Positions 1 through 8,744 are shown, counted from the first letter of the stretch. The stretch: DNA of 64,000 bases from Pseudomonas bananamidigenes (GCF_001679645.1 NZ_LRUN01000001.1:1-64000); one strand, 5' to 3'. Program-made: numbers and translations. The notes: generated by a model from the letters alone, not told the origin.

Positions 1-96
1 CTGAATCAGAGAGCAAGCTCTCTTCATCCGCTCGACTTGCATGTGTTAGGCCTGCCGCCAGCGTTCAATCTGAGCCATGATCAAACTCTTCAGTTC
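1..96 (-). rRNA. rrs: 16S ribosomal RNA, 5' end only (truncated by window edge)
   Basis: Read on the minus strand, the sequence begins GAACTGAAGAGTTTGATC and continues through the universal 27F primer region into the AACGCTGGCGGCAGGCC block and the start of variable region V1. Only about the first 96 bases of the gene are present; the rest lies left of the window. The mature 5' end is placed at about base 96 by comparison with known Pseudomonas 16S, so it could be off by a base or two. The leader and promoters lie to its right. Confidence 0.97.
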
Positions 97-293
97 AAAC
101 ATCTTTGGGTTTTTAAGAAACCCTAAACTTGGCTCAGCAATCGTTGGTTACATCTTTGATTTCTCGCGGAGTAACTTGTGATGCTGATAATCTTGTTGAC
201 TATCAGTCTGACTCCACAAGCACCCACACGAATTGCTTGATTCAGTTGTTAAAGAGCGTTTGGTTAAGAGCTTTCGTCTCAACCGAGGCGCGC
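97..293 (-). other. rrn operon leader with boxA antiterminator
   Basis: This is the transcribed leader between the rRNA promoters and mature 16S. On the minus strand it contains GCTCTTTAACA (bases 247-257), which matches the boxA antitermination motif bound by the NusB/NusE complex in bacterial rRNA operons. The rest is moderately AT-rich and is expected to pair with the 16S-23S spacer to form the RNase III processing stem, but the partner strand is outside the window. Open frames across this stretch look spurious. Confidence 0.85.
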
Positions 294-321
294 ATTCTAC
301 AGCAGCCTCATTTACTGTCAA
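294..321 (-). promoter_or_regulatory. rrn promoter, gene-proximal
   Basis: On the minus strand a perfect -35 TTGACA (316-321) and a -10 TAGAAT (294-299) are separated by 16 bases. A GCGCG discriminator follows the -10, as is usual for stringently controlled rRNA promoters. Confidence 0.8.
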
Positions 322-403
322 GTGATTATTTTCAGAAGTTTTCGAAGAATTTCTCAACAACTTCAACCACTTGCGCTTCCGATCTCTCGTTAGCGGGAGG
401 CGA

Positions 404-431
404 ATTCTACAGCGTTACACGCTGCTGTCAA
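404..431 (-). promoter_or_regulatory. rrn promoter, middle
   Basis: On the minus strand TTGACA (426-431) and TAGAAT (404-409) are separated by 16 bases, followed by a GC-rich discriminator. The -35, -10 and spacer length are the same as in the gene-proximal copy 110 bp away. Confidence 0.8.
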
Positions 432-606
432 CACCTCTTTTTCACCGCTTTCGATCGAGAAGACCGAACCGCCAAAAGAGCCAAACATCACCGCTCTTTC
501 AACTGCTTCCAGGCTTCGATGAACTGAAGCAACTCGCTATCGAAAATCGCTTAACTCATTGAATCTCAAGGAGTTTTCCGTTTCGACTGCGCCGGAAGTG
601 GGGCGA

Positions 607-634
607 ATTATAGACTTCCAGAATCTGCCGTCAA
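607..634 (-). promoter_or_regulatory. rrn promoter, distal
   Basis: On the minus strand TTGACG (629-634) and a perfect TATAAT (607-612) are separated by 16 bases, followed by a TCGCCC discriminator. It is the outermost of three tandem rRNA promoters and lies about 130 bp from the divergent rhtA start. Confidence 0.8.
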
Positions 635-761
635 CACTTAATTTCGTTTTTCTATCGTGCGAGTAGAAAAGCCGGCGCCTATATAGACGTGCCGCAGATC
701 GGTGCGCAATATACTGCCCAACATCACAATAAAACTCCGCCCTCCTGGATGATTTTCCGCA

Positions 762-1649
762 ATGAATGATCAACCCCGCAGCCTGGCCTCAACCCTTTTC
801 CCGGTCGGCCTGCTACTTATAGCCATGGCGTCCATTCAATCCGGGGCATCGCTGGCCAAGAGTATGTTTCCCATAATTGGTGCCCAAGGAACGACGACAT
901 TACGCTTGATATTTGCCAGCGTGATCATGCTGTTATTGCTGCGCCCCTGGAGAGCGAACCTGACGGCCAAGTCTCTGCGCACTGTCATCGTCTATGGAAT
1001 GGCCTTGGGCGGCATGAACTTCCTCTTCTATATGTCATTGCGTACGGTGCCTTTAGGGATTGCGGTAGCCTTGGAGTTCACCGGCCCTTTGGCGGTTGCC
1101 ATTTACGCCTCCCGACGCGCAATAGACTTCCTCTGGATCGCACTTGCCGCTACCGGACTGCTTTTGCTGATACCGACAGGAGCGACCACTGTCGGCCTGG
1201 ATCTTGTTGGCGCCGGATATGCACTGGGGGCTGGTGCCTGCTGGGCGCTGTATATCCTGTTCGGCCAGAAGGCCGGCGCCGATAACGGTGTAACCACAGC
1301 AGCGCTGGGCGTCATGATCGCAGCTCTGTTTGTCGCGCCGATCGGCATCATCCATGCGGGCGCCGCACTACTGACGCCTTCCCTGATACCGGTCGCGATC
1401 GGCGTTGCCATTCTCTCTACCGCCCTGCCCTACACCCTGGAAATGGTTGCCCTCACCCGTATGCCGGCCCGCACGTTCGGAACACTGATGAGCATCGAAC
1501 CGGCATTCGGTGCATTGTCCGGTTTGTTGTTCCTGCAGGAATACCTGACGTTTGCGCAATGGATGGCGATCCTATGCATCATCCTGGCGTCAGTGGGGGC
1601 AACCATGACAATGGGAGCAGCAGCCAAGCCAGCGGTTGCCGCGGATTGA
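762..1649 (+). CDS. rhtA: RhtA-type threonine/homoserine exporter (EamA/DMT family)
   Basis: Predicted inner-membrane exporter of 295 residues with about ten hydrophobic segments. It resembles E. coli RhtA along its whole length: the SIQSGASLAKSMFP segment near the N-terminus, VPLGIAVALEFTGPLAVA around residue 100, LGAGACWALYILFGQ around 155, and ALTRMPARTFGTLMSIEPA around 245. RhtA exports threonine and homoserine by proton antiport; the substrate of this homologue is inferred. It is a lone gene divergent from the rRNA operon and followed by a separate lipoprotein gene. The ATG at 762 has only a weak ribosome binding site, but the N-terminus matches the family. Confidence 0.88.
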   Translation: MNDQPRSLASTLFPVGLLLIAMASIQSGASLAKSMFPIIGAQGTTTLRLIFASVIMLLLLRPWRANLTAKSLRTVIVYGMALGGMNFLFYMSLRTVPLGIAVALEFTGPLAVAIYASRRAIDFLWIALAATGLLLLIPTGATTVGLDLVGAGYALGAGACWALYILFGQKAGADNGVTTAALGVMIAALFVAPIGIIHAGAALLTPSLIPVAIGVAILSTALPYTLEMVALTRMPARTFGTLMSIEPAFGALSGLLFLQEYLTFAQWMAILCIILASVGATMTMGAAAKPAVAAD

Positions 1650-1816
1650 AACAGGATTTGACTCAGGTCTGGTAATTGGTGCTCATTTAGGCCATGTTAG
1701 CCACGTAACCCAATGCCAGACATGGATTTTTCGGACAGGGACATCAGAACGCCTACAGCGCGAGCGAACAGGGGCGGACCCGAGCACCAGACCCGAGGCC
1801 GCCATTAAGGATGGTA

Positions 1817-2098
1817 ATGAAACGAATCTTGATACTGATCGCCGTACTCGCCATAGCGGGCTGCGCCGCGACATCGAAAACCCAGGTGAAGCACGGCAAG
1901 AAAGGGCTGCATATCAATTGCTCCGGACTCTCCTCTTCCTGGGACAAGTGCTATACCAGCGCCGCCAACGCCTGTGCACCGAAGGGTTACAAAGTCATTG
2001 CCAAATCAGGTGACGCCGTGGAGGAGCCGGGTGATTATCCATTCGGTCTGAATCCCGCTGGCTATACCAGCCGTAGCATGATCGTCATCTGCAAATAG
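1817..2098 (+). CDS. small lipoprotein of unknown function
   Basis: Protein of 93 residues with a lipoprotein signal peptide: MKRILILIAVLAIAGC ends in a clear lipobox (AIAGC), so the mature protein would start at Cys and be lipid-anchored. The mature part is small and carries three further cysteines plus a near-terminal one, so disulfides are possible. An ATG two codons upstream (1811) is less likely, because the AAGGA ribosome binding site (1807-1811) overlaps it and is well spaced for 1817. I do not recognise the family. Confidence 0.75.
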   Translation: MKRILILIAVLAIAGCAATSKTQVKHGKKGLHINCSGLSSSWDKCYTSAANACAPKGYKVIAKSGDAVEEPGDYPFGLNPAGYTSRSMIVICK

Positions 2099-2110
2099 TT
2101 CGACGCCATC

Positions 2111-2680
2111 TCACTCAGCGCATCGTTCATCGAGCACGCGCTGTATCTCCTGGTGGCTCGACTCCAGTACCCTGCGCTGAATCTCGGGCGAAGCAAGCAT
2201 TCGTGCTACCACCAACGCCCCGACACATTGCGACAGAATGGACCAGGCAAGATTGTCGCTCTCCAGTATCTGTGCCCAACTTTCCTGGAGTCGGCAGATC
2301 CATAGCTCTGCCTGTTCACGCACCGACTCATCCGACCGGGCTATCTCAGCCCCCAATGCAGGTAACGCACAACCGGATTCCGGCTGCTCGACATGAGCCA
2401 TGCTCAGATACTGCTTGAGACAGCGTTGCAGTCGCTGCCTGTCCTGCGCTCCCTCTCCGCCCAGCCGCTCCAGGCTTTGACTTAACTCACGCTCTACGAT
2501 CGCGCTGAACAACTCACTTTTTGATGAGAAATGGCTGTAGAACGCAGCGCCACTCAGTCCGATCGCCTTCATCAGACCATCCACTCCCACGGTCGAGAAA
2601 CCGGAGCTTTTCGCCGACAGCGCGCTGCTTTGCAGCAGTTTTTCCCGGGTTTCCAGTTTGTGGTTGGCGGAGTAACGCAT
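2111..2680 (-). CDS. TetR family transcriptional regulator
   Basis: Regulator of 189 residues. The N-terminal helix-turn-helix spans about residues 10-56, with the typical GVDGLMKAIGLSGAAFYSHF and the following FxSKxELF. The C-terminal ligand domain is poorly conserved, as usual in TetR. The gene is divergent from the SDR gene at 2773, and the 92-bp gap contains a 25-bp inverted repeat that is the likely operator. It probably represses itself and the SDR/thiol-isomerase pair. The ligand is unknown; the neighbours suggest an electrophilic or aromatic compound. Confidence 0.85.
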   Translation of the reverse strand: MRYSANHKLETREKLLQSSALSAKSSGFSTVGVDGLMKAIGLSGAAFYSHFSSKSELFSAIVERELSQSLERLGGEGAQDRQRLQRCLKQYLSMAHVEQPESGCALPALGAEIARSDESVREQAELWICRLQESWAQILESDNLAWSILSQCVGALVVARMLASPEIQRRVLESSHQEIQRVLDERCAE

Positions 2681-2729
2681 GGCTTTTTCCTCAGAGTGAG
2701 CTGTCTTGACGCTGACAAAATCCTAGCAT

Positions 2730-2754
2730 AACGTTCGTTCACTTAACGATCGTT
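2730..2754. promoter_or_regulatory. inverted-repeat operator for the TetR regulator
   Basis: AACGTTCGTT (2730-2739) and AACGATCGTT (2745-2754) form an inverted repeat with 9 of 10 matching positions and a 5-bp spacer. The second arm is itself a perfect palindrome. The site lies midway between the divergent TetR and SDR starts, where a TetR dimer pair would block both promoters. Assignment to this regulator is inferred from position. Confidence 0.65.
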
Positions 2755-2772
2755 TACCAAAGGGATCCACCC

Positions 2773-3501
2773 ATGAATAACAAGAAGGTCGTATTGGTTG
2801 TCGGTGCAGGTGATGCAACGGGCGGCGCCATCGCCAGAAGGTTTGCCAAAGAAGGTTTCATCGCTTGCGTCACACGTCGCAGCGCCGACAAATTACAGCC
2901 GTTGGTGGATGCCATTCAGGCAGACGGCGGCGAAGCCCATGGTTTTGCCTGTGACGCACGAAAGGAAGAAGAGGTGATTGGGCTGATCGAAGAGATCGAA
3001 ACCCATATCGGGCCGATTGAAGCGTTCATTTTCAACATTGGCGCCAACGTTCCTTGCAGCATCCTCGAAGAAACTGCACGCAAGTATTTCAAGATCTGGG
3101 AAATGGCCTGTTTCTCGGGCTTTCTGAACGCTCGCGAAGTGGCAAAGCGTATGGTTACCCGCAAACGCGGCACGATTCTGTTCACCGGCGCCACTGCGGG
3201 ACTGCGTGGAGCTTCCGGATTCGCGGCGTTTGCCGGCGCCAAGCATGGCATCCGCGCCCTGGCGCAGAGCATGGCCAGGGAACTCGGGCCGATGAATATC
3301 CATGTTGCCCACGTCGTGGTTGATGGCGCCATCGACACCGATTTCATCCGCAGCAACTTCCCTGACAAGTATGCGACCAAGGATCAGGACGGGGTTCTCG
3401 ATCCCGGGCATATAGCCGAAAACTATTGGTATCTGCACAGCCAGCCGAGGGACGCCTGGACCTTCGAGCTGGATCTGCGTCCGTGGAATGAACGCTGGTA
3501 A
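2773..3501 (+). CDS. short-chain dehydrogenase/reductase family protein, catalytic Tyr replaced
   Basis: Protein of 242 residues with an SDR Rossmann fold. The nucleotide-binding loop VVGAGDATGGAIARRF is at residues 8-23, followed by the NIGAN strand motif near residue 94. At the active site, the usual YxxxK is FAGAK (residues 155-159), so the catalytic tyrosine is replaced by Phe, and the preceding Ser position lies in FTGATAG. Some SDR subfamilies have this change and may not be classical dehydrogenases. The gene follows the TetR operator, has an AAGGGATCCACCC leader before ATG, and its end is close to the thiol-isomerase gene, suggesting one operon. Confidence 0.8.
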   Translation: MNNKKVVLVVGAGDATGGAIARRFAKEGFIACVTRRSADKLQPLVDAIQADGGEAHGFACDARKEEEVIGLIEEIETHIGPIEAFIFNIGANVPCSILEETARKYFKIWEMACFSGFLNAREVAKRMVTRKRGTILFTGATAGLRGASGFAAFAGAKHGIRALAQSMARELGPMNIHVAHVVVDGAIDTDFIRSNFPDKYATKDQDGVLDPGHIAENYWYLHSQPRDAWTFELDLRPWNERW

Positions 3502-3535
3502 CCTTCCTCAAAAAATAAAAACGAGTGCAGCGAAC

Positions 3536-4126
3536 ATGAGCAAAACCGTGGAGTTTTACTTCGACCTTGGCAGCCCGGCCACTTATCTGGCGTACACCCA
3601 GCTGCCCGCCATCTGCGCCAGGACCGACAGCCGGCTGGTCTATATCCCGATGTTGCTTGGCGGCGTATTCAAAGCCACAGGTAATGCATCACCGGCGATG
3701 ATCCCGGCCAAAGGTCGTTACATGTTTCAGGATCTCGACCGCTACGCCAAACGCTACGGCGTGCCCCTGAAATTCAACCCGCATTTTCCGATCAATACGC
3801 TGATTTTGATGCGGGCGGTGACCGGCATTCAGTTGCGCTATCCGGAACGATTCCAGGCCTTTATCGATTGCCTGTTCAAGGCACTTTGGGTCGACGGGCG
3901 GACACTCGATGAACCGGCAACGGTTGCAGCGGTGCTGGCCGAACATGGCTTTATTCCGGAGCAGACACTGGCGTTGACCAACGATGAAGCGGTGAAAACC
4001 GCACTCAAAGAGAACACCGAAATTGCTGTCAAGCGTGGCGTCTTTGGCGCGCCGAGCATGTTCGTCGGCGATCAGTTGTTCTTCGGTCAGGATCGACTCG
4101 ACTTCGTTGAAGAAGCCTTGCGCTAG
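3536..4126 (+). CDS. DsbA-family / 2-hydroxychromene-2-carboxylate isomerase-like protein
   Basis: Protein of 196 residues with the kappa-GST/DsbA thioredoxin fold. The N-terminus VEFYFDLGSPATYLAYTQL is typical of HCCA isomerases, which use a Ser at this position with glutathione instead of a CxxC. The C-terminal GVFGAPSMFVGDQLFFGQDRLDFVEE is the family's cis-Pro loop region. HCCA isomerase acts in naphthalene degradation, but many homologues are general glutathione-dependent enzymes, so the substrate is unknown. The ATG at 3536 is chosen because it matches the family start; an in-frame ATG at 3488 would overlap the upstream gene. Confidence 0.8.
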   Translation: MSKTVEFYFDLGSPATYLAYTQLPAICARTDSRLVYIPMLLGGVFKATGNASPAMIPAKGRYMFQDLDRYAKRYGVPLKFNPHFPINTLILMRAVTGIQLRYPERFQAFIDCLFKALWVDGRTLDEPATVAAVLAEHGFIPEQTLALTNDEAVKTALKENTEIAVKRGVFGAPSMFVGDQLFFGQDRLDFVEEALR

Positions 4127-4139
4127 ATTTCTTCCAGCA

Positions 4140-4182
4140 GACGTCCAGGAGCTGCTTTCAACGAGAGCAGTTCATGGACGTC
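4140..4182. terminator. hairpin between convergent genes
   Basis: GACGTCCA (4140-4147) pairs with TGGACGTC at the other end (4175-4182), and the stem continues imperfectly inward (GAGCTGCT with AGCAGTTC). It lies between two convergent genes but lacks a T-run, so it may be a weak bidirectional terminator or an mRNA 3' stabiliser. Confidence 0.45.
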
Positions 4183-4201
4183 GCCAGTCGCGTTCAATCG
4201 C

Positions 4202-6010
4202 TTAAATTGCAGCAGTGCGCGTATTCAGCCACGCCAACGCCTCACCACTAAGCAACGGACTCAAACGCTCGCGCACTTCGGTGTGATAGGCGTTGAACCA
4301 TTGCTTCTCTTCCTGCGTGAGCAAGGACGGTTCCAGGCAACGGGTGTCGATCGGACACAGGGTCAGGGTTTCGAACTTGAGGAAGTCGCCGAACTCGCTG
4401 CTGCCAGCTTCAACGTTCATCGCCAGGTTCTCGATTCGCACACCCCAACGCCCCGGGCGATAAGTACCGGGCTCGATAGAGGTGATCATTCCTGGCTGCA
4501 TGGCGGTTTGCGGCGCTGGCGCGGCCTGATAGGCGATCACCTGCGGACCTTCGTGCACATTGAGGAAATAACCCACGCCGTGACCGGTGCCATGGCCGTA
4601 ATCCACGTTCTCGGCCCAGATCGGCGCTCGGGCGATCGCATCCAGCAGCGGAGACAGAATGCCTTTCGGGAAATGCGCGCGGGACAATGCAATCACGCCC
4701 TTCAACACGCGGGTGCAGTCGCGCTTCTGCTCCTCGGTTGGCGTACCGACCGGCACCATACGGGTGATGTCGGTGGTACCGCCCAGGTACTGTCCGCCGG
4801 AGTCAATCAGCAGCAGGCCATTGCCCTCGATCACCGCGTGTTCTTCTTCGGTGGCGTGATAATGCGGCATCGCGCCGTTGGCATTGAATGCGGCGATGGT
4901 GTTGAAGCTCAGCGAAACATAATCCGGACGGCGCTCACGGGCTGCCGTGAGTTTTTCGTCGATGGTGAGTTCGGTGATGCGCTCACGACCCCAGGCCGAT
5001 TCCAGCCAGGTAAAGAACTCGCACAGCGCCGCGCCGTCCTGCTCCATTGCCCGACGGATATGCTCGGCATCTGCCGGGCTTTTTTTCGATTTGGCCAAGG
5101 TTGTCGGGTTGATGCCTTCAACCAGTTTCACACCATTGTCGAGGTTGCCCAGCAAACCGCTGGTCACCCGCGCCGGATCCACCAGCAGGCTCGCGTCGCT
5201 CGGGATCGCACGCAGGGCATCCGCAACTTCGCTGTAGTCGCGCAGGGTCACACCATCCTTCTCCAACACGGCGCGCAGTTCAGCGTCGACCTTGTTCAAC
5301 GCCACAAACAGTGTTGCCTTCTCTTGACCGATCAAGGCAAAAGACACGAACACCGGGTTGAATGACACATCGCCGCCACGCAGGTTGAACAGCCAGGCGA
5401 TGTCATCGAGGGTGGCGATGAAGTGCCAGTCCGCCCCGCGCTCCTGCAGGGTTTCGCGCAGTTGGGCGAGTTTCTCGCCACGGCTGACGGTCGCCTGCGG
5501 CGGCAAGTGTTGGTAGATCGGTGCGTCCGGCAGACCCGGACGGTCGCTCCAGACTTCGTTCAACAGGTCGAGGTCGGTACGCAGACTGGCGCCCCGCGCT
5601 TCGAGCTTGCTGCCCAGGGTCCGCGCCGAGGCCACGGCCATGACCGCGCCATCGACCGCGACCACGCCACCTTCCGGTGTCTGCTCGGCCAGCCAGTCCA
5701 GCGGGCCCGGCTGACCCGGTTGCAGTTTCACCAGTTCGATACCGCTGCCCTTGAGTTCCTTGGTCGCCTGCTCCCAGTAACGACTGTCGGCCCAGACACC
5801 GGCGAAATCGGCAGTGACAATCAGGGTTCCCACCGAACCATGAAAACCCGACAACCATTGCCGCCCCTGCCAGTAACCCGGCAGGTACTCCGACAGGTGC
5901 GGGTCGGCGGACGGCACCAGCAGTGCGTGAATGCCTTCGCGACGCATCAGTTCGCGGGTGCGCGCCAGGCGCTGGGGAACCGTTCCTTCGGTCAAAGTCT
6001 GGGTACTCAT
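4202..6010 (-). CDS. Xaa-Pro aminopeptidase (aminopeptidase P, M24B)
   Basis: Cytosolic metallopeptidase of 602 residues that removes the N-terminal residue before proline. The length fits the long three-domain aminopeptidase P form: two creatinase-like N-terminal domains and a C-terminal pita-bread catalytic domain. Metal and catalytic residues are visible: the two Asp in IDSGGQYLGGTTDITR (about residues 404-415), the His in HGTGHGVGYF, and Glu in SIEPGTYRPG and RIENL. The start is set at 6010, where AGGAGA lies upstream of ATG and MSTQTL; an ATG five codons earlier lacks a good site. It is followed on the same strand, 57 bp upstream, by the cysteine desulfurase gene, with which it may be cotranscribed. 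Confidence 0.9.
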   Translation of the reverse strand: MSTQTLTEGTVPQRLARTRELMRREGIHALLVPSADPHLSEYLPGYWQGRQWLSGFHGSVGTLIVTADFAGVWADSRYWEQATKELKGSGIELVKLQPGQPGPLDWLAEQTPEGGVVAVDGAVMAVASARTLGSKLEARGASLRTDLDLLNEVWSDRPGLPDAPIYQHLPPQATVSRGEKLAQLRETLQERGADWHFIATLDDIAWLFNLRGGDVSFNPVFVSFALIGQEKATLFVALNKVDAELRAVLEKDGVTLRDYSEVADALRAIPSDASLLVDPARVTSGLLGNLDNGVKLVEGINPTTLAKSKKSPADAEHIRRAMEQDGAALCEFFTWLESAWGRERITELTIDEKLTAARERRPDYVSLSFNTIAAFNANGAMPHYHATEEEHAVIEGNGLLLIDSGGQYLGGTTDITRMVPVGTPTEEQKRDCTRVLKGVIALSRAHFPKGILSPLLDAIARAPIWAENVDYGHGTGHGVGYFLNVHEGPQVIAYQAAPAPQTAMQPGMITSIEPGTYRPGRWGVRIENLAMNVEAGSSEFGDFLKFETLTLCPIDTRCLEPSLLTQEEKQWFNAYHTEVRERLSPLLSGEALAWLNTRTAAI

Positions 6011-6067
6011 CGTGTCTCCTGCCAATCACTTCATCGTTATTGTTCGGTGCCGTTCGAAACCGGCTCG

Positions 6068-7234
6068 TTAAAGCCCTGTCGCCCAGAATGCCGGAGCATT
6101 GGCGCAGGCGGTCTTTATCAGATCTATAGCCTTGTCGATGTCCTCGGCGGTGGTGAAACGGCCGAGGCTCAGGCGAATGGTACGGCCGGCCAGGTGTGCG
6201 TCGTGCCCCAGCGCCAGCAACACGTGGGACGGTGTATTGCTGGCGGAATTGCAGGCCGAGGTCGCGGAAAACGCGATCGAATGGCTCAATGCCGCCGGAT
6301 TGAACTCGCCTTCGCTGAAGGTCAGGCTCAGGGTGTGCGGAATGCGTTGCGCGGCGCTGCCGTTGAGACGCACGCCGGGCAGGCTCAACAGTTGTTCGAG
6401 CAGTCGCTCGCGCAGCGCGACGATGGTTTTCTTCTCGTCCTCGAAAGCCTCGGCAGCCAGGGCAAACGCCGAGCCCATGGCAGCAATCTGATGCGTCGCC
6501 AACGTACCGGAACGCAACCCGCCCTCGTGACCGCCGCCATGAATCTGCGCCTGCAAACGTTGTTGCGCACGCGGTCCGACGTACAGCGCACCGATGCCCT
6601 TGGGGCCGTAAAGCTTGTGCGCCGAAAACGACATCAGGTCCACCGGCCATTGCGCCAGATCGATCGCCACTTTGCCGGCGCCCTGGGCCGCATCGACGTG
6701 GAATAACGCACCACGCCCACGCACCACTTCACCGATGGCCGGAATGTCGTTGACGGTGCCGAGTTCGTTGTTCACCAGCATCAACGACACCAGAAAGGTG
6801 TCATCGCGCATCGCTTCGCTGACCGCCTGCGGAGTGATCAGGCCCTCGGCGTCCGGTACCAGGTAGGTGACGGCCACACCGGACTCCTGCAATTGCCGGG
6901 CAGTGTCAAGAATGGCTTTGTGTTCGATCTGACTGGTGATGATGTGCCCGCCGGAAACGCCGCGTGCCTGAGCCACGCCCTTGAGGGCGAGGTTGTTGGA
7001 TTCGGTGGCGCCGGAGGTCCAGACGATTTGCTGTGGCTGCGCGCCGACCAGTTCGGCCACCTGACGGCGGGCGTTTTCGACGGTTTTGCGGGCCTGCTGA
7101 CCAAAGGCGTGGGAACTGGAGGCAGGGTTGCCGAAATTACCGTTGAAACCCAGACACTCGATCATCACCTGAATGACCCGCTCGTCCACCGGAGTGGTGG
7201 CGGCGTAATCGAAATACAGCGGACGTTGATTCAT
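6068..7234 (-). CDS. cysteine desulfurase family protein (IscS/NifS class V aminotransferase)
   Basis: PLP enzyme of 388 residues that removes sulfur from L-cysteine as an enzyme-bound persulfide. The N-terminal [11 protein letters not shown] is the family signature. [17 protein letters not shown] contains the Schiff-base lysine (about residue 203). The persulfide cysteine is in [18 protein letters not shown] (about residue 325), which matches the IscS pattern. The chain is a little shorter than housekeeping IscS, and there are no iscU, iscA or hscBA genes nearby, so this is probably a paralogue with an accessory role. The neighbouring aminopeptidase gene gives no clear clue. Confidence 0.85.
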   Translation of the reverse strand: MNQRPLYFDYAATTPVDERVIQVMIECLGFNGNFGNPASSSHAFGQQARKTVENARRQVAELVGAQPQQIVWTSGATESNNLALKGVAQARGVSGGHIITSQIEHKAILDTARQLQESGVAVTYLVPDAEGLITPQAVSEAMRDDTFLVSLMLVNNELGTVNDIPAIGEVVRGRGALFHVDAAQGAGKVAIDLAQWPVDLMSFSAHKLYGPKGIGALYVGPRAQQRLQAQIHGGGHEGGLRSGTLATHQIAAMGSAFALAAEAFEDEKKTIVALRERLLEQLLSLPGVRLNGSAAQRIPHTLSLTFSEGEFNPAALSHSIAFSATSACNSASNTPSHVLLALGHDAHLAGRTIRLSLGRFTTAEDIDKAIDLIKTACANAPAFWATGL

Positions 7235-7290
7235 AAAAAGACTCGCAGAGCGTGTTCCGGGATCAGGAAGCTCGTGTCTACAAACGGCGC

Positions 7291-7313
7291 GACGCAGCCT
7301 TGTGAGCTGCGTC
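7291..7313. other. perfect hairpin upstream of the cysteine desulfurase gene
   Basis: GACGCAGC (7291-7298) and GCTGCGTC (7306-7313) form a perfect 8-bp stem with a 7-base loop, in the 206-bp gap between the desulfurase start and the LysE gene. It is not followed by a T-run on either strand. It could be a leader structure of the desulfurase mRNA; no function can be assigned. Confidence 0.4.
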
Positions 7314-7440
7314 CGGGTTCGAGAGCGTCATCAATACCTGATCGGATGCCGTTAAAGAAGAACAACTTCATTTAAAAGTGCGTAGGAACGCTCCTGAACG
7401 CGACTTTAACAGGCATCGGGCCGGCGGTTGTAGCACTGCG

Positions 7441-8055
7441 TCAGCTAAAGCTCTCAAGGAGTAACGGATACAGCGAAATCACCAGCAGCGCAGCCATGCC
7501 CCAGTTGAACACCCGCAACCAGCGGCGATCCTTGAGCACGTTGCGCAGCAAGGTCCCGCACGCCGCCCAGACGCCGACGCTCGGCAGGTTGATGATGGCG
7601 AACACCGCAGCGATCACGATGACGTTGGTGAAATATCCCTGCATGGGTGTGTAAGTGCTGATGGCACCGATGGCCATGATCCACGCCTTGGGATTGACCC
7701 ACTGGAAAGCTGCCGCGCCGAGGTAGCTGATCGGTTTCGCCTCGCCCTGCTCGCTGTCGCCGACCGGGCCGGAATGGGCGATTTTCCAAGCCAGGTACAG
7801 CAAGTACGCCGCGCCGACATACCGCAGCACCGAGTACAGGATCGGATAGGTCTGAAAGACCGCGCCCAGCCCGAACCCCACCGCCACCACCAGCACGAAG
7901 AAGCCGCAGGTAATGCCGAGCATATGAGGAATGGTGCGGTTGAAGCCGAAATTCACCCCCGACGCCAACAACATCGTGTTGTTTGGCCCCGGTGTGATCG
8001 AGGTGACAAGAGCAAACAGGGCAAAGCCCAACAGCAGGTCAAGCGAGAGGGTCAT
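7441..8055 (-). CDS. LysE/RhtB family translocator
   Basis: Inner-membrane protein of 204 residues with about six hydrophobic segments. The family motif near residue 20, TPGPNNTMLLASGVNFGFNRTIPHMLGI, is well preserved, as is QWVNPKAWIMAIGA near residue 125. LysE/RhtB members export basic or neutral amino acids or their analogues. The substrate cannot be read from the sequence. It is a single gene in this orientation, with a lipoprotein gene upstream. Confidence 0.87.
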   Translation of the reverse strand: MTLSLDLLLGFALFALVTSITPGPNNTMLLASGVNFGFNRTIPHMLGITCGFFVLVVAVGFGLGAVFQTYPILYSVLRYVGAAYLLYLAWKIAHSGPVGDSEQGEAKPISYLGAAAFQWVNPKAWIMAIGAISTYTPMQGYFTNVIVIAAVFAIINLPSVGVWAACGTLLRNVLKDRRWLRVFNWGMAALLVISLYPLLLESFS

Positions 8056-8156
8056 GGCAGGCAGTCCATCAGGGTCATTCAGGTGTTGACCCTATCCCAC
8101 GGCGCCGCGCAAACCCACGGACAGTTGGGTAAAACTTCGAGCGGTACAGTTGAGGA

Positions 8157-8426
8157 TCAGCTAGGACGCCCGTGCAGCTGTACGGCTCGTTCTGCGCTCA
8201 TCTCACCCTTGTTATCAAAGCCGAAAGGCTTCTGCGGCTGACCGAGCAATTCAGCTTTCTTCGCCTGATATTCATCGAAGGACAAACCACGACGATTGAG
8301 GCTTTCAAGGGCCAGTTCACGGGTTTCTTCCGCCGTGTAAGGGCGCAGTTCCGGGGAAACGTGGCTCGCGCAACCGGCGAGAACGGAGGCAGCGAGCATC
8401 AGGGAAACAGTCAGTAAACGATTCAT
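8157..8426 (-). CDS. small lipoprotein of unknown function
   Basis: Protein of 89 residues. The signal peptide MNRLLTVSLMLAASVLAGC ends in a strong lipobox (LAGC), so the mature form is membrane-anchored. The mature region is charged, with a short segment (LNRRGLSFDEYQAKKAELL) that resembles a SHOCT-like helical motif. The start at 8426 follows AGGA with good spacing; a longer frame to 8507 has no support. No pathway is implied by its neighbours. Confidence 0.75.
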   Translation of the reverse strand: MNRLLTVSLMLAASVLAGCASHVSPELRPYTAEETRELALESLNRRGLSFDEYQAKKAELLGQPQKPFGFDNKGEMSAERAVQLHGRPS

Positions 8427-8628
8427 GGGAGCGTCCTGGCGAGCAATGTGGAGTCGATGGAGAAAGGCTACGCCCGGGCTCGTCGTGGCAGAAATCAACG
8501 CTCTCAATAGTGGCTATCAGGTTTGCCGACAGATCAGTCTCAAATATTCAAAAAAGATCTATCAATATCAATTAACAGTCTTTTACGGAATAACAATCAG
8601 CCCTTATAAATCCTTCATCGCGTTCGGC

Positions 8629-8663
8629 GCTGTTGCTCCAGCAACTGTTTCCCAGGCAACAGC
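8629..8663. promoter_or_regulatory. upstream activator palindromes for the msu operon
   Basis: GCTGTTGC (8629-8636) and GCAACAGC (8656-8663) form a perfect inverted repeat. A third GCAAC half-site (8641-8645) makes an inner palindrome GTTGCTCCAGCAAC. The sites are about 85-115 bp before the sigma-54 promoter, the usual distance for an enhancer-binding protein. SfnR, encoded at the end of the operon, is the obvious candidate to bind here, but this is inferred. Confidence 0.55.
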
Positions 8664-8744
8664 GGTTCAACAAACCGGCCCGAAAGTCACACAAGCACAG
8701 CCGTCGACAACGCTCAAAGCCCCGGAATACGGGCCTTACAGGAA

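Noticed and set aside
129..773. Small open frames across the rRNA leader and promoters
   Set aside because: They overlap boxA and three good rRNA promoters and have no ribosome binding sites or family resemblance.
2706..2729. Sigma-70 promoter TTGACG/TAGCAT before the SDR gene
   Set aside because: The spacer would be only 12 bp, too short for sigma-70. The palindromic operator next to it is the better-supported feature.
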